Below are positions 47,435 to 54,347 of a stretch of DNA of 64,000 bases, in pieces. The stretch is taken from contig NZ_KB905466.1 in NCBI RefSeq assembly GCF_000381365.1, positions 1,238,693 through 1,302,692 of the forward strand, in the 5' to 3' direction. Under the pieces are notes generated by a model. That model did no database searches and was not told the DNA's origin. It worked only from the letters and a program-made list of their open reading frames with translations. Both the position numbers and the translations under genes were made by a program. Numbering within the stretch: position 1 is the stretch's first letter; each line of letters starts with the position of its first letter. The DNA is from Bacteroides salyersiae WAL 10018 = DSM 18765 = JCM 12988 (lineage in GTDB: Bacteria > Bacteroidota > Bacteroidia > Bacteroidales > Bacteroidaceae).

Positions 47435-50400
47435 ATGGAAAATAAGGAGATAAAAGAATCGTTTGATATTTTGTTGACTGTCTGCCGCATCGATGATAAC
47501 AAGCTCGACATAGCCTATAAACAAATGCGTGACCTGCTCGAACGCCTCTGCCGTAGCCAGATGCAGAACGAAAGCCTGCAAATGACCGACCTGTCCGCAC
47601 GAATCAGTTTTGTAGCTGCACGCATCGGTTTATCAGCCATAGAACAGAATCGCCTGCATACTTTCCGCCTGACTTCAAATGGCGTACTGAACCGTAGAAC
47701 AGAGCCCGAACGGGAAAAATTATTGCGCGACGCAAAGACTCTCGCTTTTTTCCTGAAAAAACTCTCGGGAACCGACATTCCGGATGAATTATATAGATTG
47801 CTGCCCAAAACAGATCCCACTTATATCATCGCTCCGCCCACTCGCAGAAAAATAGAACGTATGCGGGTATGCTTCCAACATTCCGATGAACATTTCCTAT
47901 ATGTAACACCACTGGACAGTATCGCCGATGAACCGTTACGGGTGCGCTACAATATCCCCCAATTCAACGAAGAGTTTGCAGAAACATGCAAACTCCTTTG
48001 GCAGCATGCACAGCTCAACCTCCTGGATATAAACGTAGACGACAACGGAATACTCAATCCTGCTTTCATCGTTCTCGAACCGGACTATCTGATAGATATC
48101 AGCTCGCTCGCCGAGTGTTTCCGGGAGTATGGTCATCATCCGGCCAATTATTTTCTGGCACGTTTACAACCCATTGAAAATGCGCGTCCATTATTATTAG
48201 GAAATATAGCCAACCTCTTTCTGGACGAATGGATCCACGCAAACGGAGAAGTAGACTACCTTTCGTGTATGCAAAAGGCCTTCCGCCGTTACCCCATTGA
48301 ACTGGCTGCCTGCGCCGATCTACAAGATAAGGAAAAGGAGCGTCAATTCTTTGAAGATTGCAAAATGCACTTTGAACACATCCGGGAAGTAGTAACCGAA
48401 ACGTTCCATGCCCCCGGATATGAAATGGATAAGAGGGATGCCGTACTCGAACCTTCGTACATTTGTGAAGCACTTGGTTTACAAGGACGTCTCGACTATA
48501 TGCAACGGGATATGTCGTCATTCATTGAAATGAAATCCGGTAAAGGAGACGAATACAGTATCCGTAATAAAGTAGAACCGAAAGAAAACAACAAAGTACA
48601 GATGTTACTCTACCAGGCGGTACTTCAATATTCAATGAAGATGGACCACCACCGCGTAAAGGCTTACCTGCTTTATACACGTTATCCTCTGCTCTATCCG
48701 GCCCGCCCGTCATGGGCTATGGTACGCCGGGTAATCAACCTTCGAAATCGCATCGTAGCCGAAGAATACGGTATACAATTACATAACAGCCTTGAATATA
48801 CTGCTACCAAATTACAGTCAATCCAAGCACAAACCCTCAATGAACGGGGATTACAAAGCCGTTTTTGGGAACAATACCTGCGTCCCTCCATTGATATATT
48901 CGCACAACATCTCGCCGCTCTTTCTCCTCTGGAACAAACCTATTTCTATGCCCTGTATAATTTTATAACCAAAGAGCTTTATACCTCCAAATCCGGAGAC
49001 GTAGACTACGAAGGACGTACAGGAGCTGCTGCCTTATGGCTTTCTACACTTGCCGAAAAATCAGAAGCCGGAGAAATTCTTTATGACCTGCGCATCAAAG
49101 AGAATCACGCAGCCGACGAGCATAAAGCCACTATCATCTTATCCAGAGAAATACTCCGGGAAGAAGCTTTACCCAACTTCCGGCAAGGAGACTCCATAGT
49201 GTTGTACGAACGCAATGCAGTTACCGATAATGTCACCAACAAAATGGTATTTAAAGGTAATATCGAAACAATCACTGAAGAAGAGATACATATCCGCCTA
49301 CGCGCCAGTCAGCAGAATTCCTCTGTCCTTCCCCCTGACAGCCTGTATGCCATCGAACATGACACAATGGATACCACTTTCCGCAATATGTACTACGGAC
49401 TGTCAGCTTTTGCGTCGGCAACAAAAGACCGCCGGGATCTGCTTCTCGCCCAACGCTCCCCTGCCTTTGACGAATCGTTCATTCCCCGCATCACTGCCGC
49501 CACCGATGATTTCTCCCGTGTTGCCCTTAAAGCACAAGCGGCCAAAGATTATTTTCTGCTGATAGGCCCTCCAGGAACAGGAAAGACCTCTTGTGCCCTC
49601 AAAAAAATGGTAGAAACCTTCCACCAGGACGAACAGGCACAGATACTTCTGTTATCGTATACCAACCGTGCCGTAGATGAGATTTGCAAATCACTCTCTT
49701 CCATCCGCCCCAAAGTGGACTTTATCCGCATAGGCAGCGAACTGTCCTGTGACGAGACCTATCGCAGCCATCTGATAGAAAATGAACTGTCAGCTTGTAT
49801 GCGCCGTTCGGAAGTGACCGACCGTATTACACGTTGCCGGATATTCATAGGTACAGTAGCCTCCATTTCCGGCAAGCCAGAACTCTTCCGCCTGAAAAAA
49901 TTCGATGTAGCCATTGTCGATGAAGCAACTCAGATTCTTGAACCTCAGTTATTGGGTATCCTTTGTGCCCGTAGTATGTCGGGGGATAATGCCATTGGCA
50001 AATTTATCCTTATAGGCGATCACAAACAGCTCCCAGCCGTCGTTCTTCAACGTGAAGATCAATCTGAAATACACAATGAAACACTGCGTGCCATCGGACT
50101 AACAAACCTTAAAGATTCTCTTTTTGAGCGTCTTTACCGCAACACCCAAAACTACTCCCATCCCTCCAAAGATAATATATCTCCCTATCCCCATTTCACT
50201 TCTCCCGCCTCACTTCTCTCCGACATGCTTTGCCGACAAGGACGTATGCACCCCGAAGTAGCCCTTTTTGCCAACCGTACTTTCTACGAAGGGCGCCTGT
50301 TACCCGTAGGATTACCTCATCAACTGGAAAATTCAGCAGGCATCACGCGCCTCGCTTTCTATCCGTCCGAACCGGAACCCGCAGGAGCGCCGGCCAAAAC

Positions 50401-50836
50401 GAATCGTTCCGAAGCTCGTATCGTTGCCCGACTGGCATTAGACGTTTATCAAAAAAACGAAAAAGAATTCAACACAGCACAAACTTTGGGTATTATCACT
50501 CCTTATCGTAGCCAGATAGCACTCATCAAACAAGAAATTGCCCGATTAAACATTCCGATGCTTAACAGGATACTTATCGACACAGTCGAACGTTTTCAAG
50601 GGAGTGAACGGGATGTCATCATTTATTCGTTCTGTGTCAACTACCCTTACCAACTCAAATTCCTCTCGAACTTAACGGTGGACAACGGAATATTGGTAGA
50701 CCGAAAATTAAATGTAGCAATGACCCGTGCCCGAAAACAGATGTTTATTACAGGAGTTCCCAATCTACTGAAACTGAATCCCATTTACGATAATTTGATG
50801 AAATCAATGCCCTCAACAGTCAGAATGGACGAATAA
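47435..50836 (+). CDS. Dna2-like PD-(D/E)XK nuclease fused to a superfamily 1 helicase
   Basis: The 1133-residue cytoplasmic protein joins a nuclease and a helicase. The nuclease domain has the Cas4/RecB-type triad: D354 in LQGRLDYM, E365 and K367 in FIEMKSGK, and the following KVQMLLYQAVLQY helix. The helicase domain has Walker A GPPGTGKT (711-718), LLSYTNRAVDEI (motif Ia), VAIVDEATQ (motif II), LIGDHKQLPAVV (III), GRMHPEVALFANRTFYEG, TVERFQGSERDVIIYSF (V) and NVAMTRARKQMFITG (VI), as in the Dna2/Upf1 group. This composition suggests DNA end or flap processing in replication or repair; the partner is unknown. No iron-sulphur cysteine cluster is evident. The gene has its own promoter, and no neighbour shares its function. 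Confidence 0.9.
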   Translation: MENKEIKESFDILLTVCRIDDNKLDIAYKQMRDLLERLCRSQMQNESLQMTDLSARISFVAARIGLSAIEQNRLHTFRLTSNGVLNRRTEPEREKLLRDAKTLAFFLKKLSGTDIPDELYRLLPKTDPTYIIAPPTRRKIERMRVCFQHSDEHFLYVTPLDSIADEPLRVRYNIPQFNEEFAETCKLLWQHAQLNLLDINVDDNGILNPAFIVLEPDYLIDISSLAECFREYGHHPANYFLARLQPIENARPLLLGNIANLFLDEWIHANGEVDYLSCMQKAFRRYPIELAACADLQDKEKERQFFEDCKMHFEHIREVVTETFHAPGYEMDKRDAVLEPSYICEALGLQGRLDYMQRDMSSFIEMKSGKGDEYSIRNKVEPKENNKVQMLLYQAVLQYSMKMDHHRVKAYLLYTRYPLLYPARPSWAMVRRVINLRNRIVAEEYGIQLHNSLEYTATKLQSIQAQTLNERGLQSRFWEQYLRPSIDIFAQHLAALSPLEQTYFYALYNFITKELYTSKSGDVDYEGRTGAAALWLSTLAEKSEAGEILYDLRIKENHAADEHKATIILSREILREEALPNFRQGDSIVLYERNAVTDNVTNKMVFKGNIETITEEEIHIRLRASQQNSSVLPPDSLYAIEHDTMDTTFRNMYYGLSAFASATKDRRDLLLAQRSPAFDESFIPRITAATDDFSRVALKAQAAKDYFLLIGPPGTGKTSCALKKMVETFHQDEQAQILLLSYTNRAVDEICKSLSSIRPKVDFIRIGSELSCDETYRSHLIENELSACMRRSEVTDRITRCRIFIGTVASISGKPELFRLKKFDVAIVDEATQILEPQLLGILCARSMSGDNAIGKFILIGDHKQLPAVVLQREDQSEIHNETLRAIGLTNLKDSLFERLYRNTQNYSHPSKDNISPYPHFTSPASLLSDMLCRQGRMHPEVALFANRTFYEGRLLPVGLPHQLENSAGITRLAFYPSEPEPAGAPAKTNRSEARIVARLALDVYQKNEKEFNTAQTLGIITPYRSQIALIKQEIARLNIPMLNRILIDTVERFQGSERDVIIYSFCVNYPYQLKFLSNLTVDNGILVDRKLNVAMTRARKQMFITGVPNLLKLNPIYDNLMKSMPSTVRMDE

Positions 50837-50925
50837 GCAAGGATCTTTCGAAATAATACGGAAGGTTATTAATTTTTATTCTCTCTTTATGCGCTTTATT
50901 AACACCTAAATAATGAACAAACCGC

Positions 50926-50933
50926 TATATTTG
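50926..50933 (+). promoter_or_regulatory. -7 element of the candidate small RNA
   Basis: TATATTTG matches TAnnTTTG exactly. It predicts transcription from about 50940. A -33 element is not obvious. Confidence 0.5.
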
Positions 50934-50939
50934 CATCAC

Positions 50940-51007
50940 GTTTTTTTCATAGAGATTTAGATTTAAGGTTAGAAGAATTGCGGAAGTCGTGAGACTTCCC
51001 TTTTTTT
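50940..51007 (+). ncRNA. Candidate small RNA of about 68 nt
   Basis: Between the nuclease-helicase stop and the AraC gene, a promoter-like -7 element is followed by about 40 bases without a start codon and then a perfect 7-bp terminator hairpin (GGAAGTC, loop GTGA, GACTTCC, 50982-50999) with seven T. This gives a transcript with no coding potential. It is not the terminator of the helicase gene alone, because the -7 element stands between that gene and the hairpin. I do not recognise an Rfam family with certainty. Confidence 0.55.
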
Positions 51008-51056
51008 CGCTTTAACGTTTACTGCCTTTTCAATTTTTTCAAAGCAAGTAAACAAG

Positions 51057-51087
51057 AAAAGCCGCTTCGAGAGAAGAGGCTTTTTCA
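51057..51087. terminator. Bidirectional terminator after the AraC/GyrI gene
   Basis: AAAAGCCGCTTC and GAAGAGGCTTTTT form a stem with one mismatch and a GAGA loop, with A and T runs on both sides. It ends the minus-strand AraC gene 25 bases after its stop and can also back up the small RNA terminator. Confidence 0.85.
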
Positions 51088-51111
51088 TTTTCATATTTCT
51101 GTATCAAGTAT

Positions 51112-51969
51112 TTACTCCACCGGCACACAAATTTCTGTCAATAACTCCTCAGGAGGCGTATTACCCGGATTATTCAGATACACCTCATAACCACGTGCAT
51201 CACTGATCTTATAGCCGCTTTCGGGAATCCAATGCCCATAAATCGTATCATACACCGCTCCCAGATTAGAATAAGGTCCTTTATAGCGAAATACCAGATA
51301 TTTTCCCCTCGGAATTTCCTTCACACCTATTTCACCCTTGGGTTGTACTGCTACGGGAACAGTAAAACAAACATCTGTCCGCAAATTCTTAGTCTCGGTC
51401 ACCTTCGGATCATCATGAAATATGCAAATATATTCCATACATCCGGTATATATCTTCTCTTCATTTACATAAGCATACAGTTTTTTCCATGCTTCGCAAT
51501 ATGCCAAAGCCATATATGCGCCTGTCAAACGAACATAAATCACCTGCTTCGGCTGTTGTTCACGTACTTCCATTGTCACATCCAGTTCCGGATTCACTTC
51601 CATTGGTTTCATAATAATGTGGTCTTTATTGTTTCGATATTCATTGGGTGAAATACCATAAAATTGTTTAAAGACTTTCGACAACGACGAAGGAGAAGCA
51701 TATCCTATCTGATAAGCAATATCACTTACAGGCATTGTACTATAACGTAACAATCGGGCTGCGGTCTCGATTCTTGTACGCACAATAAATGCTCCCAACG
51801 GTTCACCTAAAAATGCTTTCATAATGCGGTGAAAGTGATAAGGCGAGAAATGAGAAATTTCGGCCAGTCTTTCCAAATCTATTTCTTCACCTAAATGATT
51901 GTTGATATACTCCACCACCCTATTTACACACTGGTGATACTCTTGGGTTGTCGCCATTCTTTGTTCCAT
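51112..51969 (-). CDS. AraC-family regulator with GyrI-like effector domain
   Basis: The frame is open to a GTG at 51987, but a -7 element (TATCTTTG on the minus strand, 51992-51999) would place transcription start there, so the ATG at 51969 or 51957 is preferred, giving about 285 residues. Two AraC helix-turn-helix motifs fill the first 110 residues (LERLAEISHFSPYHFHRIMK, ARLLRYSTMPVSDIAYQIGY, SKVFKQFYGISPNEYRN). The C-terminal 155 residues are a GyrI-like small-molecule binding domain (DVTMEVREQQPKQVIYVRLT, IPRGKYLVFRYKGPYSNLG). This architecture is shared with Rob/SoxS-type and multidrug-binding regulators; the effector is unknown. It is divergent from the HAD gene. Confidence 0.9.
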   Translation of the reverse strand: MEQRMATTQEYHQCVNRVVEYINNHLGEEIDLERLAEISHFSPYHFHRIMKAFLGEPLGAFIVRTRIETAARLLRYSTMPVSDIAYQIGYASPSSLSKVFKQFYGISPNEYRNNKDHIIMKPMEVNPELDVTMEVREQQPKQVIYVRLTGAYMALAYCEAWKKLYAYVNEEKIYTGCMEYICIFHDDPKVTETKNLRTDVCFTVPVAVQPKGEIGVKEIPRGKYLVFRYKGPYSNLGAVYDTIYGHWIPESGYKISDARGYEVYLNNPGNTPPEELLTEICVPVE

Positions 51970-52030
51970 ATTCTTTGATTGTTTCACGCAGCAAAGATAA
52001 GGACACCCACCGGAGCAAACTTTTCCAATC

Positions 52031-52063
52031 TTGCTAACTTCAGAAATTATTTATTTAAATTTG
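52031..52063 (+). promoter_or_regulatory. Promoter of the HAD phosphatase gene
   Basis: TTG at 52031-52033 (-33) and TAAATTTG at 52056-52063 (-7) are 22 bases apart; the ATG follows at 52085. Confidence 0.55.
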
Positions 52064-52084
52064 TGCCGTAAACATACGAAAAAG

Positions 52085-52786
52085 ATGAAAGAGATAAAAA
52101 TAATTGCATTCGATGCAGACGATACACTTTGGAGCAATGAACCGTTCTTCCAGGATATAGAACGAGAATATACCGGATTATTAAGTTCTTACGGAGAGCC
52201 CAAAGAGATATCTGCCGAGTTGTTTCACACAGAAATGGACAATCTGGAACGTTACGGTTACGGTGCAAAAGGATTTACGCTATCGATGATAGAAACCGCA
52301 TTGCGCATCAGTAAGCAGAAAGTGCCATCAGAAACAATAGAAAAGGTTCTTCTTTTAGGTAAATCCCTACTGGACATGCCGATAGAGTTACTGCCCGAAG
52401 TCGAAGAGACCTTAAATATTCTAAAACAAAGTAAACGCTATCAATTAGTAGTGGCCACCAAAGGAGATTTACTGGATCAGCAACGAAAGCTGCAACGCTC
52501 CGGTCTCTCCCCCTACTTTGACCATGTGGAAATTATGTCAGACAAGACAGAAAAAGAATATGCCAAACTTATAGAAAATCTACGAATAACTCCCAATCAG
52601 TTTCTAATGGTGGGCAACTCGCTGAAATCAGATATCCAGCCGGTATTGGCTCTCGGTGGCTATGCGATGCATATACCTTTCGAAATAATGTGGCAGCATG
52701 AAGTAGTAGAACATTTTGAGCATCCCCGGCTCTACCAATTGAAAAAATTGGGAAAATTAACCAAACTACTTCAGCTCACCCACTAA
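52085..52786 (+). CDS. HAD-superfamily hydrolase
   Basis: The frame extends upstream to 52031, but that part is promoter; the ATG at 52085 gives 233 residues starting MKEIKIIAFDADDTLWSNEP. Motif I is DADDTLW with the nucleophile and general acid aspartates, motif II is the VVATKGD strand, and motif III/IV are around LMVGNSLKSDIQPVLALGGY. The cap is of the small helical (C1) type. Family members dephosphorylate small metabolites; the substrate cannot be read from sequence. It ends in a convergent gap shared with tatC that holds a dispersed repeat. Confidence 0.88.
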   Translation: MKEIKIIAFDADDTLWSNEPFFQDIEREYTGLLSSYGEPKEISAELFHTEMDNLERYGYGAKGFTLSMIETALRISKQKVPSETIEKVLLLGKSLLDMPIELLPEVEETLNILKQSKRYQLVVATKGDLLDQQRKLQRSGLSPYFDHVEIMSDKTEKEYAKLIENLRITPNQFLMVGNSLKSDIQPVLALGGYAMHIPFEIMWQHEVVEHFEHPRLYQLKKLGKLTKLLQLTH

Positions 52787-53158
52787 TGCAAAAGTTGCAG
52801 AAAACATCGGAACGAATGAGTGTCAGTAATATATGTTTAGGAGGCTTTCCATGAAAAGCTATTCGTTACGCGACTTTCTTTGTATAAGATTCCGACCATT
52901 TTGGCACATTATCCACCTAGAATTTACCAACTTCACCTTTTTGCTTAATCGCCCTATTCATCGGCAATGCAGGGTGAAAGGCTACTCTCGTTTTCCTGCA
53001 TCTGTGCTTACGACCCGTATGCACGGTGCTTATAACTCGTATGCACGGTGCATACGGATCGTAAGCACCAAGCATATGGACGGTGAACACGATACCCGAA
53101 AAATATCAAACAGGCACTTGGAAGTCTATACCGAATGATATATCACTACATTGAATAA
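52787..53158. other. 372-bp convergent gap holding repeat copy B
   Basis: No gene is supported here between the stops of the HAD gene and tatC. The dispersed 22-bp repeat element fills 52931-53108. A plus-strand frame at 52833-53138 crosses it but is judged non-coding. Confidence 0.75.
52931..53108. repeat. Dispersed element with five 22-bp palindromic units, copy B
   Basis: The leader starts with the same CTTCACCTTTTTGCT as copy A and its first 34 bases differ from A at five positions. Units start at 52999 (degenerate), 53021, 53043, 53065 and 53087. The unit at 53043 lies in a perfect 19-bp palindrome (53038-53056, CGTATGCAC, G, GTGCATACG). Confidence 0.9.
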
Positions 53159-53959
53159 TTATTCATCTTCGATTTCCGTTTTCGGTTTATCCTTAATCAT
53201 CAGAATACTCATCTCGTAAAGTAGATAAAGCGGTATCGCCACGACACTCAACGTGAAAGGATCTCCTGTAGGAGTAATGATGGCAGCAGCAATCACAATA
53301 ATGACGATAGCATGCCGACGGTATTTTCTCAAGAACGATTTATTGACAAGCCCCAACAGCGAAAGCAACCACGTCACCAAAGGCAACTCGAATGCCAACC
53401 CCATGCAGAGCACTAACATCATAAAATTATCTATATATGAATTGAGTGAGATTACATTCTCTATCTCTGCACTAAGCTGATAAGTGGACAAGAAACGAAG
53501 TGTCAACGGATACACCATAAAATATCCCAGCAATACTCCCAGAAAAAACATAAAAGTACCGATTGTCAGTGCTTTCCGTACACCACGACGTTCATTTGGA
53601 TAGAGTGCCGGATTAATAAACCGCCATATCTCAAAAAAGATATAAGGCATGGCCGTCACTACCGACATCCAGAATGCCGTAGACATATGTATAAAAAAAG
53701 GAGCAGCCAGATTAATATTTACCAGTTTCACCTGAAACTCCTGTGTAAAAAAATCATCTGTCAGATCAAACGTCTTGCCGATGTATCGTAACAGGTCATA
53801 AAACACAAAGTCATTGTGACAAGGAGCCAGCACTACGTTATCAAACAAATAGGGCATAGCGATGAAATATCCCACCGCCAGTACAAACCAAACTCCAATG
53901 ACACGAAACAACACCCGGCGCAACTCGTCCAGATGGTCCCAGAAAGTCATTTCAGCCAT
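53159..53959 (-). CDS. tatC: Sec-independent protein translocase TatC
   Basis: The 266-residue integral membrane protein begins MAEMTFWDHLDELRRVLFRV, the conserved N-terminal TatC segment that contributes to twin-arginine signal recognition. Six transmembrane helices follow, with the conserved FEIWRFINPALYPNERR loop before helix 3 and GMAFELP-type helix 4 (LCMGLAFELPLV), ending in a charged cytoplasmic tail. TatC is the receptor of the twin-arginine pathway that exports folded proteins. The start codon is two bases after the tatA stop, so the two are one unit. Confidence 0.97.
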   Translation of the reverse strand: MAEMTFWDHLDELRRVLFRVIGVWFVLAVGYFIAMPYLFDNVVLAPCHNDFVFYDLLRYIGKTFDLTDDFFTQEFQVKLVNINLAAPFFIHMSTAFWMSVVTAMPYIFFEIWRFINPALYPNERRGVRKALTIGTFMFFLGVLLGYFMVYPLTLRFLSTYQLSAEIENVISLNSYIDNFMMLVLCMGLAFELPLVTWLLSLLGLVNKSFLRKYRRHAIVIIVIAAAIITPTGDPFTLSVVAIPLYLLYEMSILMIKDKPKTEIEDE

Positions 53960-53961
53960 GG

Positions 53962-54192
53962 CTATTTCTTATCCTTGTCTGTTGTTTTAGCCGGTTCGTC
54001 GATCTCGTCTTTCGCTTTATTAATCTCCTCTTTCGCTTCGTTTACACCATCCTTGAAACTCTTTACGCCTTTACCAAGGCCACGCATCAATTCGGGTATC
54101 TTCTTTCCACCAAAAAGCAAAAGGATCACGAGGGCAATAATAATCCATTCGGAACCACTGGGTAAAAAGCCTAATAATAATAAGTTTGTCAT
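53962..54192 (-). CDS. tatA: Sec-independent protein translocase TatA
   Basis: The frame is open to a TTG at 54225, but the ATG at 54192 follows a -7 element (54223-54230, TATATTTG on the minus strand) and gives 76 residues starting [16 protein letters not shown]. One transmembrane helix ([13 protein letters not shown]) is followed by the signature [20 protein letters not shown] and an acidic, lysine-rich amphipathic tail with repeated [13 protein letters not shown]. This is the pore-forming TatA/E subunit. It is directly upstream of tatC in the same unit; no tatB is seen, as is usual in Bacteroidetes. Confidence 0.95.
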   Translation of the reverse strand: MTNLLLLGFLPSGSEWIIIALVILLLFGGKKIPELMRGLGKGVKSFKDGVNEAKEEINKAKDEIDEPAKTTDKDKK

Positions 54193-54265
54193 AAGATAGT
54201 AAAGTATATATAAGTTTGGGGACAAATATAGTGATTTCGTTAGAAAGAGAAAAAGAACTTTGAGA

Positions 54266-54337
54266 ATTAGTGATAAGCGATCAGTGATTAACAGGCCGCG
54301 CTGTTACACTGCATAGTACTAAGCACTTATCACTAAT
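54266..54337. repeat. Inverted repeat in the tatA-murF gap
   Basis: ATTAGTGATAAG (54266-54277) and CTTATCACTAAT (54326-54337) are perfect 12-bp inverted arms around a 48-base spacer with internal direct repeats (GTGATAAGCGATCAGTGAT). It lies just downstream of the murF-alr stop (54348) and upstream of the tatA promoter. It could be a long hairpin terminator, but no T-run follows. Confidence 0.6.
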
Positions 54338-54347
54338 CCCTAATTTC

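Noticed and set aside
52833..53138. Plus-strand frame of 101 codons over repeat copy B (and a similar one over copy A at 19138-19368)
   Set aside because: Both follow the dispersed element, whose 22-bp period is not a multiple of three; differences between copies mostly change the amino acid; no signal peptide, promoter or known domain.
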